Positions 19,789 through 27,886 of a stretch of DNA of 64,000 nucleotides are shown here, piece after piece. This stretch comes from Pyxidicoccus trucidator (GTDB taxonomy: Bacteria; Myxococcota; Myxococcia; Myxococcales; Myxococcaceae). The position numbers and the translations under genes are program-made. The stretch spans positions 172,300 through 236,299 of the forward strand of contig NZ_JAAIXZ010000004.1 in NCBI RefSeq assembly GCF_010894435.1, given 5' to 3'. Numbering within the stretch: the first letter of the stretch is position 1; every line of letters starts with the position of its first letter. The notes under the pieces are model-generated. The model was not told the origin of the DNA. It worked only from the letters and a program-made list of their open reading frames with translations, and made no database searches.

Positions 19789-21846
19789 TCAGCGCCCCTG
19801 GCGGAGCATGGTGAGCCGTTGCTTCGCGGCGCGGCTCTGCGGGTCGAAGCGCAGGGCCTCTTCCAGCCGCTCCTGGCCGCGCTGCGTCTGGCCCTGGACG
19901 ATGTAGAGGTCGGCCAGCCGCACGAGGGCGTCGGGGTTGTAGGGCTGGAGGTCCAGCGCGCGCTCGAACTCGCGCGTGGCGGTGGCCACGTCCTTGCGGC
20001 GCATGGCGAGCTGGCCGAGCACGAGATGCGGCTGCACCAGTCCGGAAGTCTCGGGCCGGGAGGCCAGGGTCTCCAGCGCGGCAGGGCCCCGCGCGTCGCC
20101 CAGCGTCGTGAGCGTCAGCGCGGCGGCCTGGCGCACCCACAGGGAGCCATCCGCGAGCAGCGGCACCAGGTCCTCCGCGGCCGCGCGCGCGCCCGTGAAG
20201 CCCAGGGCGTCGATGACGTCCGTGCGCAGCGAGTTGTCCGTGGTGCCCTTCAGTGTCGCGCGCAGGGCGGGGGCGGCCTCGTGCTTGAAGCGGCGGGCCA
20301 GCAGCCTCGCGGCGGCGCCTCGCAGGGACGGGGCCTCCGTGGAGTCCGCGAGCACGGCCTCCAGCGCGGGGCGGCTGGTGGCGGCCGTCTTGTCATCGAA
20401 CGCGTCGGCGAGGCGCAGGCGGCGCTGCTGGCGTCCGGCGGCCTGGGGCCACCACTTCGTGAGCGCCTGGGACATGGACTCGGGGGTGGCCTTGGCGTGG
20501 CAGGTGTTGCAGGCGTTGGGGACGCCGTGGCGCGTGGTGTTGTCCGGGGCGGGCACGTCCATCGCATGGTCGGCGAACTTGTCGAGCACGCCGGAGACGA
20601 CGGGCGGCATGTGACAGGACAGGCAGTCCTGCGCGGCGCGCGCGGTGTGATGGGTGTGGCGCTGGCCCTGCGCGAAGACGTCCGCGTGGCACTGCTGGCA
20701 GGTGGAGGCGCCGACGGAGACGTGGGCCGCGGTCTGCTCCGGCTTGGGCGGGCGGACCTCGTTGGCGGCGTGGGGCTCGTGGGGCGCGGTGTGGCAGGTG
20801 AGGCAGGTGGCGCCGCCCTGGGTGTGGCAGCGGGACTGGAGGAGGGCCTGGTACTCGAAGCTGGAGGTGCTCGGGCGGCCATCGGTGAAGTAGTCCCCCG
20901 AGCGCTCGTTGCCCACGAAGAGGACGATGGGCATGTAGTGGTCGTCGTAGCGCTGGCCGGGCTGGAAGCGGTGGGCGGCGTCCAGGATGGGGAAGAGCGG
21001 GCGGCGCGGCCCATGGCACTGCGCGCACACCGCGAGGCCCTGCTCGGGAGACAGCTTGTCCGGCTGGACGATGTCCTTCGGCTCCTGCGTGTCGGCGTGG
21101 CGGGCACCGGGGCCGTGGCAGCTCTCGCAGGCAACACCGGCGTCGGTGAACTTCGTGGACCAGATGTGTGAGGCGCGCTCATAGCGCGCGTCGAGCCCGG
21201 TGACGTGACAGTCCAGGCAGGCGTGCTGGGCGCTGCGGCGGAAGTTGGTCCAGAAGAAGGGGTGGTCCGGCGTGAGGGCGCCCTGCTTCGTCTCCGAGTA
21301 GTCCACCCACTCGCCCTTGCCGGTGACGTGGAAGTACACGGGCAGCACCTGCCAGCGGCCGTCGGCCAGCGTGGTGACGGGGTCCTGCATGCGCTTGCCG
21401 CCGATGACCCACTGCACGGGGAACTCGGCGAGCTGCCCGTCCGCACCCCTGGTGCGCATGTGGTGGTGCTCGCCGTCGCGGCGCATCCACGCCTCGCTGG
21501 AGTCACCCTTGAAGTGCGTCTTGCGGAAGTCTCCGACGACGAACTTCGACGTGGCCGGAGAGAGCGCACGGGAGTGCCAGCCCTTGCCCCACGCGGCGTG
21601 CTCGTCCTCGTGACACTCGCCGCAGACGGCGGAGCCGGCGTAGGCGCCCGCGGGAGGGTGGCCGTCCTTCACGGGGGCGGGGCTCGCGGGGGCGCTGGCC
21701 GTGACGGTGGGGGCGGGCGCGGTGGCGGCCGGCGTGGACGGCGGCACGGGCTCCGGAGGGGAGCGCAGCGCGGCGGTGATTCCCGCGGCGACACCCAACA
21801 CGGCGAGGACGACGGGGATGAGCAGGGCGGGGCGAGGAGCGGGCAT
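19789..21846 (-). CDS. Octaheme c-type cytochrome with HEAT/TPR-like C-terminus
   Basis: A 685-residue multiheme protein. An N-terminal membrane anchor (about residues 8-28) and a Pro/Ala linker precede eight CxxCH heme sites: CGECH, CLDCH, CESCH, CAQCH, CLTCH, CQQCH, CLSCH and CNTCH. The pattern resembles the cytochrome c554/NrfA-like group. From about residue 500 the hemes stop and HEAT-like helical repeats follow, ending in TPR-like helices. The start at 21846 (MPAPRPALL) is chosen because it places the anchor at the N-terminus. It stands alone; no quinol oxidase or reductase partner is near. Probable role: periplasmic electron transfer or reduction of a small oxyanion; the substrate is not determinable. 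Confidence 0.87.
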   Translation of the reverse strand: MPAPRPALLIPVVLAVLGVAAGITAALRSPPEPVPPSTPAATAPAPTVTASAPASPAPVKDGHPPAGAYAGSAVCGECHEDEHAAWGKGWHSRALSPATSKFVVGDFRKTHFKGDSSEAWMRRDGEHHHMRTRGADGQLAEFPVQWVIGGKRMQDPVTTLADGRWQVLPVYFHVTGKGEWVDYSETKQGALTPDHPFFWTNFRRSAQHACLDCHVTGLDARYERASHIWSTKFTDAGVACESCHGPGARHADTQEPKDIVQPDKLSPEQGLAVCAQCHGPRRPLFPILDAAHRFQPGQRYDDHYMPIVLFVGNERSGDYFTDGRPSTSSFEYQALLQSRCHTQGGATCLTCHTAPHEPHAANEVRPPKPEQTAAHVSVGASTCQQCHADVFAQGQRHTHHTARAAQDCLSCHMPPVVSGVLDKFADHAMDVPAPDNTTRHGVPNACNTCHAKATPESMSQALTKWWPQAAGRQQRRLRLADAFDDKTAATSRPALEAVLADSTEAPSLRGAAARLLARRFKHEAAPALRATLKGTTDNSLRTDVIDALGFTGARAAAEDLVPLLADGSLWVRQAAALTLTTLGDARGPAALETLASRPETSGLVQPHLVLGQLAMRRKDVATATREFERALDLQPYNPDALVRLADLYIVQGQTQRGQERLEEALRFDPQSRAAKQRLTMLRQGR

Positions 21847-22130
21847 CGGAGTTGTAGGTGCAATGCTGCCTGGGGGGCTGTCGCGAAACAAGCCGGGCTC
21901 CCGGTCCCTGCACCCATCCATTCGCGGGACTGTGGGTCTCCCATGCTGGACCCGGGCGTCGAAGCTCGCGGTGAGGCCACGAGGAAGGCGCATGGCCCCA
22001 CGGTGTCCCGTGAGTGGTCAGTCCCTTGCACAGGAGTGCCCCTGTTCCTTCCCAGGACTCTCGTGAGGGGCTCCACCCGCCCGCCAGGGTCTCTGCAACC
22101 GCCTATGTCGCGGCAAAGATTACCGCGCAT

Positions 22131-22499
22131 ATGAATGAGAGTAAGGCGGAGCCTGGGGCTCCGGCAGCCGAACCGGCAGATAGCTCTAATGGCCAAAAAA
22201 CTGGCAAACTGCCGGTTCCGCTTACGCCTGAAGGAATGACCCCGCCAGAATTTGGCGAAGCTCTTGGTTGGCCGACGGGACGCGCGGGACAACCCAGCCC
22301 GGCAGTTGGAAACCCTCCGTCTCTGGAGGAGTTAGACAATCTCGGGGTCGATGAGGTGATGGCTGAGGATTGGCGAGGCTTCTATGAGTATGAGGCCAAC
22401 AAGAATCGAAGCAACCCTTCAGCGGGTCCACGACGTGATTTTTTGATAAGATACTGGAAGTGCTCAGAAACCGTGGGCGTGTACCCTAGCGAGGTGTGA
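22131..22499 (+). CDS. Hypothetical protein, first gene of a lower-GC islet
   Basis: A 122-residue soluble protein that I do not recognise. The first half is low-complexity (Ala, Pro, Gly, Ser); the second half is more ordered, with a Trp/Tyr-rich block (EDWRGFYEYEANK) and NPSAGPRRDFLIRYW near the end. No signal or membrane segment. Base composition is clearly less GC-rich than the flanking genes, a sign of recent transfer. It is followed three bases on by a small co-directional gene. The layout recalls small genes of polymorphic-toxin neighbourhoods, but nothing specific supports that. Confidence 0.55.
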   Translation: MNESKAEPGAPAAEPADSSNGQKTGKLPVPLTPEGMTPPEFGEALGWPTGRAGQPSPAVGNPPSLEELDNLGVDEVMAEDWRGFYEYEANKNRSNPSAGPRRDFLIRYWKCSETVGVYPSEV

Positions 22500-22501
22500 T
22501 C

Positions 22502-22744
22502 ATGATTGGTGTGAAGATTCGTGTGCGGAATGTGTTGACCCATGCAATGACGCTAACGCTTGAGCCTTGGGGAGATGTCGAAGAGATTCAAAGTGGAAAT
22601 TATGTCGACATCGTCGCGGAGGGGCCGGACTCCAGTGAGCGGAGCGATGGTGGACTTATTCAGATTGACAGGACCGACAAAGGGGTCAATGTGTGGGGTT
22701 GGACAGGCTCCAGGTGTGAGGTTGTTCGTAAGGCAGGTGGATGA
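22502..22744 (+). CDS. Small hypothetical protein with LEPWGD motif
   Basis: An 80-residue protein, probably all beta: alternating hydrophobic strands around LTLEPWGDVEEIQSG and VWGWTGSRCEVV. The ATG at 22502 has GAGG seven bases upstream; a GTG at 22496 would overlap the previous stop. Its own stop overlaps the next start (ATGA). Small proteins carrying an EPWG-type motif are found beside accessory genes in many bacteria, but no function is established to my knowledge. Confidence 0.55.
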   Translation: MIGVKIRVRNVLTHAMTLTLEPWGDVEEIQSGNYVDIVAEGPDSSERSDGGLIQIDRTDKGVNVWGWTGSRCEVVRKAGG

Positions 22745-23070
22745 GAGTGCTCTTCAGGGCCTTCCTCACCGGATGGTCATTGGTGATGCGCTTGATGTTG
22801 TTTTCGGTTGTGCTTGAGGTGGCGGCGTCTCTCGCGTGCGCAAGTGGTGGACAGCGACGGGGTGAGGACGGGCGACTGCTGTGTCGTGTTGATTCGGATT
22901 GCCCTGAGGGAAGGGTTTGCACGGACAACGTTACAATTGAGGATGACGACCCAAGGACTTGCGAGATTCCATGTCGACAGAATGAGCAGGGTGATTTCTA
23001 CTGTGACCGTGGAATGGTGTGTAGAAACGAGTCGCATGGACTTGTTGGATTTCGGTGTGTGCCCGATTGA
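22741..23070 (+). CDS. Small cysteine-rich lipoprotein or secreted protein
   Basis: A 109-residue protein whose N-terminus is a long hydrophobic signal (LTGWSLVMRLMLFSVVLEVAA) ending near a lipobox-like SLAC. The mature part holds many Cys spaced like small disulfide-rich domains (CRVDSDCPEGRVC, CEIPCRQ, FYCDRGMVC). A DSDC-P-G-x-C pattern of this kind is common in myxobacterial surface lipoproteins. The start overlaps the previous gene's stop, so the two are coupled. Function unknown. Confidence 0.6.
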   Translation: MRVLFRAFLTGWSLVMRLMLFSVVLEVAASLACASGGQRRGEDGRLLCRVDSDCPEGRVCTDNVTIEDDDPRTCEIPCRQNEQGDFYCDRGMVCRNESHGLVGFRCVPD

Positions 23071-23114
23071 TCCTGAGCGATCCCCGGAGCTCTTGGCTCC
23101 AAGGTGGTGCGGCC

Positions 23115-23630
23115 ATGACACGTGATGCGCGAGGCCCGCTTATGGGCTTGGGGATGTCGGCATCTGTCAGGACGAGGATGCACACAGAGCGTTGTATGGA
23201 CCGGCTTGTTGAGTGGATCGGACCCATTGGTCTGAGTGTGCTGCCGGCGGGCGAGAACAGCGAGCGTCCATACTTTGGGGTGAGAAGGAAGAACGGGGCG
23301 ATTGTTAAGCGTAAGCAGAGCCTTCCGTATTCATTCTCCTTTACCTGGCTCAACGTGAAGTCTGCGATCATTCTTGTCTCGGAGCGCGAAGTGCGCTTGG
23401 TGACGAGTCTTACGGCGCGAGCCCTCTTTGGGTATGTTTTTGGTGCTGCAGGGGCCCTCCTATGCGCGCTCAGCTTGATGCCCGGCATCTTGTTGAAGAT
23501 TGTGGCGGTCTTGATCTTGGGTGCGACGTTATTTGTATTGTTGGCATACAACCGGACGTGCATTGTTCGTGAGTCCGAATTGTTGCGTCGTGCGCTGGAA
23601 GAGATCGACGGCGACAATATGAAGGGCTGA
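23115..23630 (+). CDS. Hypothetical membrane protein with two transmembrane helices
   Basis: A 171-residue protein. A soluble N-terminal half (SERPYFGVRRKNGAIVKRK, then a Trp-containing strand) is followed by a hydrophobic hairpin at about 98-147 (ALFGYVFGAAGALLCALSL, then a second Leu/Val/Ile-rich helix) and a short charged tail. ATG 23115 was chosen over an upstream in-frame start lacking a ribosome site. It belongs to the lower-GC islet. I do not recognise the family. Confidence 0.5.
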   Translation: MTRDARGPLMGLGMSASVRTRMHTERCMDRLVEWIGPIGLSVLPAGENSERPYFGVRRKNGAIVKRKQSLPYSFSFTWLNVKSAIILVSEREVRLVTSLTARALFGYVFGAAGALLCALSLMPGILLKIVAVLILGATLFVLLAYNRTCIVRESELLRRALEEIDGDNMKG

Positions 23631-23668
23631 GGCCATTCATTACGGAGCTGGAAGGTGTCGAAGCCCTG

Positions 23669-23932
23669 GTGGAGGCGTTGGGCCGCTGGTTGAGCGGCGG
23701 TCTCAAGGGGGAAGAGGGATTCGCGCTCGGCATCGGCGGTGGCGACAGCGGGCTGAACTTGGAAGTGGGGACACTGGCGGAGTTCATCTGCCGGCCCGGC
23801 AGGCCTGCGTTCCGCCTTCGCTATGCCAGCTCAGGGGTTCGCGTCGAGGTGGGCTTCGTGGTTGGCCACTCATGCTTGAATGAGCTGGCGGTGGACTTGG
23901 AGCGGATTCTCGCGCTTGCCAGGGCGGTGTGA
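23669..23932 (+). CDS. Hypothetical small protein, possibly 5'-truncated
   Basis: An 87-residue reading frame from a GTG at 23669, with GGAAGGTG upstream. The same frame is open back to a stop at 23570-23572 and reads protein-like from about 23639 (ITELEGVEALVEALG), so the real start may be earlier and non-ATG, or the gene may have lost its 5' end. The opening motif weakly recalls immunity proteins of the Imm50 type, but the characteristic His/Asp core is absent and I do not assign it. Its stop overlaps a GTG of the response-regulator frame. Confidence 0.4.
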   Translation: MEALGRWLSGGLKGEEGFALGIGGGDSGLNLEVGTLAEFICRPGRPAFRLRYASSGVRVEVGFVVGHSCLNELAVDLERILALARAV

Positions 23933-23937
23933 AACCG

Positions 23938-24288
23938 ATGCGACTGCTGATGGTCGAGAACCATGTGACGTTCGCGGAGATTGTCCGCCGGCAGATCCTG
24001 GGCGAGCACGAGGTGCTCATCGTTCCAAGCCTCGCTGCTGCCCGGGAGCGGCTGAGGGAGGTTCGGTTCGACGCAGTGTTGGTCGACTTCGACCTGGACG
24101 ATGGGAAGAGAGATGGCCTCGTTCGAGAGCTGAAGAGCGTGGGCTACCCGGGGCGCATCGTGGCAATTTCGTCTCACGAGCAGGGGAATGCCGAGCTGCT
24201 GGCTGCCGGGGCACATTCAACCTGCGCCAGGTCCGAATTCGCGCGCATTGTCAAACACCTGCAGCCTATGTCCGAGAGCGACGCGTAG
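23938..24288 (+). CDS. Stand-alone response-regulator receiver domain, atypical
   Basis: A 116-residue CheY-like receiver with no output domain. The phosphoacceptor is probably D50 in VLVDFDLDDG; the acidic pair is reduced to E7-N8 in LLMVENHV, and a Ser stands in the Thr/Ser switch position (VAISSHE). The conserved Lys before the last helix is not evident (AHSTCARSEF), so normal phosphorelay chemistry is doubtful. A GTG at 23929 overlapping the previous stop is an alternative start. No histidine kinase is near. It may act as a phosphate sink or as a phosphorylation-independent partner. Confidence 0.7.
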   Translation: MRLLMVENHVTFAEIVRRQILGEHEVLIVPSLAAARERLREVRFDAVLVDFDLDDGKRDGLVRELKSVGYPGRIVAISSHEQGNAELLAAGAHSTCARSEFARIVKHLQPMSESDA

Positions 24289-24295
24289 GCCCTGA

Positions 24296-24685
24296 ATGAG
24301 AGCTGTCAGTTGGCGGGCCAAGGCCGTTCGAGTCGCAATCTTCCTGGCCATTCCGGTTCTTGGCGCCGGTCTGATATACCTGCTCAGGCCGCTCGATGGG
24401 TATGACGGATGGTTCCTGAGCCAGCTCGCGCTGAAGGAGGACACCGTTTATGCACCCGGTTACTCGGACGAAGCATTCCGAATGGTCAGAGTCGGGATGT
24501 CGCAGCTGGAAGTCAGGAGCCTGCTTGGCGAGCCACTCGATGTCTATGGCCCAGGTGCCAGGAGAGACGATGTCGTGGGGTGGCGCTATTCGAAGAGTGC
24601 GGGAGGGGCAAGCTATCGGATTCGCACGGTGCATTTCCAATCGGAAAGAGTCGTCCGTGTCTCAAGTCGCTTCTATCTGGATTGA
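24296..24685 (+). CDS. BamE/SmpA-like membrane-anchored protein
   Basis: A 129-residue protein with an N-terminal membrane segment (about 12-31, VAIFLAIPVLGAGLIYLL) and a short periplasmic domain. The block RMVRVGMSQLEVRSLLGEP matches the start of the BamE/SmpA/OmlA fold, where a helix after G-M-S leads to the L-G-x-P turn; later strands read VGWRYS and RTVHFQ. Unlike BamE it lacks a lipobox. Small BamE-like domains often have roles outside outer-membrane assembly. It is the last intact gene of the islet. Confidence 0.6.
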   Translation: MRAVSWRAKAVRVAIFLAIPVLGAGLIYLLRPLDGYDGWFLSQLALKEDTVYAPGYSDEAFRMVRVGMSQLEVRSLLGEPLDVYGPGARRDDVVGWRYSKSAGGASYRIRTVHFQSERVVRVSSRFYLD

Positions 24686-24782
24686 CGCACGGATGCGGCG
24701 AGAGGGGCTCGAATCCGAGGACTGGAGAAGTGGGGGCGTCAGGGCGGCGACTTTTTCTGACGGGTTCCGAGAATTCTGGCCG

Positions 24783-25420
24783 TCACTCCGAGGCGTTCAA
24801 CGCGGCATTGCGTGCATCGGCCGCGGCGCGTGCCAGGCGCGAGCCGACCGCGATGTAGTCGGGGTGGCGGACGTAGTCCGGCAGCATGTCTTCCGAGGTG
24901 CGCTCATGGTGCATGTTCAGAGGGTAGAGGCCCTCCGCCGCCAGCTCGAGCACCCGTGGGCGCAGCTCCTTCGTGTAGGGCTGTCCGAACCCCTGCTTGT
25001 AGTCCTTCCGCCGCTCCTTCAGTGACGCCTCACGCTGCGCCGCGAGCCGCTCCCGGAAGCGGGGTTCCGTGTCCGTGAGCAGGTCCAGCGCCTTGCGTCC
25101 CATCGCCTCGTAGGCAACTGCCGTCGAGTCGTCATGCGGGACCTTGCCCTCGAGGAACCGGACGTAGCCCCGCGTCGCCTCCAGCAGCTCGCGCTCCCGG
25201 CGTCTCTAGACGGAATGGCGAACCGCCGCGTCTCCTCCACCGTGACGAAGGACGGCTCGAAGTCGCCCTCCCACTCGAAGCCCCGGAAGACGTCAGGGCT
25301 CCGGCCGAACGCCCCGGCCCCGGGCTCGTCAATCACCAGGGCTCGCAGCTCCAGCCCCCGGAGCCGGGCGTTTCCGACGATGGCCAGCTGCGGGACGTAG
25401 ACATTCACCGGGATGGGCAT
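24783..25420 (-). pseudogene. Frameshifted gene of unknown family
   Basis: Two minus-strand frames together read as one protein of about 212 residues. Frame one starts at 25420 (MPIPVNVYVPQLAIVGN) and is protein-like to about 25200 (ETRRFAIPSR). It then degenerates into arginine-rich noise, while a second frame, open after a stop at 25206-25208, continues with RERELLEATRGYVRFLEG and runs to 24783. The join needs a one-base deletion in about 25195-25206. Either a natural inactivation or a sequence error. No known domain recognised; the C-terminal half is helical and charged. It lies upstream of, and divergent from, an AAA ATPase gene. Confidence 0.6.
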
Positions 25421-25540
25421 GGGGTCCGGCGCTCTTTCAGTTACTAGCGAAACATCGAGGCCCGCCGGAAAGGAATCGAGGGCTCAAGGCGACGGGGCGT
25501 GGGTTGACGCTGAGGCGCTCCGAGAGGAGTCTCGCGGAGA

Positions 25541-26779
25541 ATGCTCAAGCTCCAGTGGCTCCAGGTCCACCAGTTTCGCTCCGTGCGGCCCGGGACGCGG
25601 CTGTCGTTCAGCCCTTCCTTCAACGTGCTCCTGGGTGAGAACGGCACCGGCAAGACGACGCTGCTGGAGCTCGTGGCCGCTGTCGCCAGCTCCGACTTCA
25701 GCGCCCTCCGGCAGGAGGCCTTCGACCTCGAATACGCGCTGGCCTCCGACACCGGCCGCATCACCGTGCGCGTCCGGAATGCGCCCTCGGACTCCGAGGC
25801 CATGGAGCTCGGCATGGACATCACCGTCGCGCCCCGGGACATGGCGTGGCCGCTCTCCATCCGCCGCGAGGGGCAGCAAGTCACAGTGTCCCGCCAGGAC
25901 GACGCCTCGGACGTCGTCCACGAGCGCATCGCCCCCGAGGTGGGCGGTCGCCTGTGGCTCGTCCTCATGTCCGGCGGCATCGCCTGGGTGGAGAAGACGG
26001 GCGAGGGCACCGCCGCCGTCGAGCCCCTGCTCGCCATGGCCCGCGAAGTCTCGGCCCAGGCCGGCCTGGGCCGCTTCGACGAGGGGCTCGCCTACTTCGA
26101 CCAGCTCTACCAGGTCGAGCTGCGCCTCTCCCGCCGCGCCGAGGGCGTGCTCGCCACCGGCACCGGGCTCGCCTCCGAGGACCTCCTCGACGGGCTGCGC
26201 AAGGTCGCCGCCTCGCAGTGGGGCTCCCCCCGGTTCGTCCTCCCCGCCGAGAGCATCCCCTTCCTCCGCGACTCCGCCCGGCTGCTCGGCTTCGCCTCCG
26301 CCGAGGCGCTCCTCTCGCCGCTGCCCTCCCAGGCCCAGGGGAAGTACGAGACGCTGTCGCTCGGCCACCTGGAGCTCGTCTTCGCCGGCTCCGGCGGGCA
26401 GCGCGTCTCCGCCCGGGAGCTGGGCTACGGCCAGAAGCGCCTCGTGGCCTTCCAGCACTACCTCGCCCATGCGCGCGCCGTCGTGGTGGCCGACGAGCTG
26501 GCCCATGCCCTCCACCCCCGCCAACTGCGCGCCTGCGTCGCGGAGCTCGGGACGCGGCAGTCCTTCCTCACCAGTCAGAGCCCCCTCTTCCTCGACAGCC
26601 TCACCTTCGACTCGCCCGAGCAGGTGAGCTCCACCTTCGCCCTCTGCCGCCGCGAGGAGGACACCGGCCTCCTGGTGTGGGAGGACCTCTCCCCCGAGGC
26701 CGCCGAGGAGTTCTTCACCGCCTGGCGCGCGGCCCCCCAGCGTGTGGGTGAGCTGCTCCAGGCCCGCGGGTTCTGGTAG
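25541..26779 (+). CDS. AAA family ATPase of the RecF/ABC-like type
   Basis: A 412-residue soluble ATPase with the split ABC-type fold of RecF/OLD-related proteins. The N-terminus (LQVHQFRSVR...FNVLLGENGTGKTT) holds Walker A at about 32-39; the C-terminal part has a signature-like GYGQKRLVAFQ, Walker B AVVVADELAHALHP and a switch region SFLTSQSPLFLD. No nuclease (TOPRIM) domain follows, unlike OLD proteins. The start is preceded by GGAGA. It stands alone, with a frameshifted unknown gene divergent to it. Similar lone ATPases occur in repair and in two-gene defence systems; no evidence decides. Confidence 0.82.
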   Translation: MLKLQWLQVHQFRSVRPGTRLSFSPSFNVLLGENGTGKTTLLELVAAVASSDFSALRQEAFDLEYALASDTGRITVRVRNAPSDSEAMELGMDITVAPRDMAWPLSIRREGQQVTVSRQDDASDVVHERIAPEVGGRLWLVLMSGGIAWVEKTGEGTAAVEPLLAMAREVSAQAGLGRFDEGLAYFDQLYQVELRLSRRAEGVLATGTGLASEDLLDGLRKVAASQWGSPRFVLPAESIPFLRDSARLLGFASAEALLSPLPSQAQGKYETLSLGHLELVFAGSGGQRVSARELGYGQKRLVAFQHYLAHARAVVVADELAHALHPRQLRACVAELGTRQSFLTSQSPLFLDSLTFDSPEQVSSTFALCRREEDTGLLVWEDLSPEAAEEFFTAWRAAPQRVGELLQARGFW

Positions 26780-26898
26780 CGCCCCGGGACGTGCCCCTCC
26801 GGATGGGCGCGACGTCTGCCGGATAACGGACAGAGCGCCCCGGATGCCACAACGCGTCACCGCCTGGCCTATCCTTCCTCGCGGGGAGGGAACCGCCA

Positions 26899-27726
26899 AT
26901 GCCCATGCTGTCAGTGAATGGAACCGAGTTGCACTACGAGGACACGGGAGGCGCCGGACAGCCCGTGGTCTTCAGCCATGGCCTGCTGTGGAGCACCCGG
27001 CTGTATGACCCGCAGGTGGACGCGCTGCGCGGCCGCTACCGCTGCATCGCCTATGACCACCGGGGCCAGGGCCGCAGCGCGGTGCCGCCGGAGAGCGTCA
27101 TTGACATGGAGACGCTGTACCTGGACGCGGTGGCGCTCATCGAGAAGCTCGGCGCGGGGCCGTGCCACTTCGTGGGCCTGTCCATGGGAGGCTTCATCGG
27201 CATGCGGCTGGCCGCGCGGCGGCCGGACCTGCTGCGCTCGCTGGTGCTGATGGAGACGTCCGGCGACCCCGAGCCCGTCGCCAACGTGCCGCGCTACACG
27301 CTGCTCAACCTCATTGCCCGGCTCGCCGGCGTGAGGCCGGTGGCGGACCCGGTGATGCGCCTCATGTTCGGCAAGAGCTTCCTGAACGACCCGAACCGCG
27401 CCGAGGAGCGTGCCCTGTGGCGCGCGCGCCTCCTGGAGAACCGCCGGGACATCTGGCGTGCCGTCAACGGCGTCATCAAGCGGCGCGGGGTGGCGCACGA
27501 GCTGCCCAGCATCCGCGTGCCCACCCTCATCGTCGTGGGCGAGGAGGACGTGGCCACCGTCCCCGCGAAGGCCGAGCGCCTCCACGAGCTCATCCCCGGC
27601 TCGCGCCTGGTGCGCCTGCCGCGCGGGGGCCACTCGGCCACCGTGGAGGAGCCCGCCCTTGTCAACGCCACCCTGGGCACCTTCCTCGACGCGCAGGCCC
27701 GGCAGGCCGCCGCGCAGGTGGGATGA
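26899..27726 (+). CDS. Alpha/beta hydrolase
   Basis: A 275-residue soluble alpha/beta hydrolase. The oxyanion HG (FSHGLL, 27-28), nucleophile S95 in GLSMGG, acidic residue in GEEDVATV and histidine in RGGHSATVEEP are all in place, so it should be an active esterase, lactonase or dehalogenase-like enzyme. The pattern (DHRGQGRS, then MGGFIGMRLA) is that of the 3-oxoadipate enol-lactonase/BioH-like branch, but no pathway gene is adjacent. A GGGAGGGA site precedes the ATG. Confidence 0.9.
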   Translation: MPMLSVNGTELHYEDTGGAGQPVVFSHGLLWSTRLYDPQVDALRGRYRCIAYDHRGQGRSAVPPESVIDMETLYLDAVALIEKLGAGPCHFVGLSMGGFIGMRLAARRPDLLRSLVLMETSGDPEPVANVPRYTLLNLIARLAGVRPVADPVMRLMFGKSFLNDPNRAEERALWRARLLENRRDIWRAVNGVIKRRGVAHELPSIRVPTLIVVGEEDVATVPAKAERLHELIPGSRLVRLPRGGHSATVEEPALVNATLGTFLDAQARQAAAQVG

Positions 27727-27737
27727 GCGACACGCCT

Positions 27738-27762
27738 GCCGTGCTCCGGACTGGGGCACGGC
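27738..27762 (+). terminator. Hairpin after the alpha/beta hydrolase gene
   Basis: GCCGTGCTCC (27738-27747), loop GGACT, then GGGGCACGGC (27753-27762): a 10-bp stem with one U-G pair, 11 bases after the stop. No U-tract. Confidence 0.5.
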
Positions 27763-27886
27763 GGGGAGCGCCTCCCGGTGGCGCCGCCGCGAGAGTGTCA
27801 CCGGGAGACGGGCTCGCGCGCGGAAAAGCCGCAGGCCGAGCGGAACAGGTTGATAGGCATTGGAAGGCGGCCCTAGCCTTCCTGAC

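Noticed and set aside
23669..23932. An Imm50-type immunity protein.
   Set aside because: Only the opening ELEGVEALVEALG resembles that family; the expected conserved core is absent.
22131..25420. A prophage or integrative element.
   Set aside because: Composition shift only: no integrase, portal, terminase, flanking repeat or tRNA target was found.
25541..26779. An OLD-family nuclease.
   Set aside because: The protein ends after the ATPase fold; no TOPRIM domain follows.
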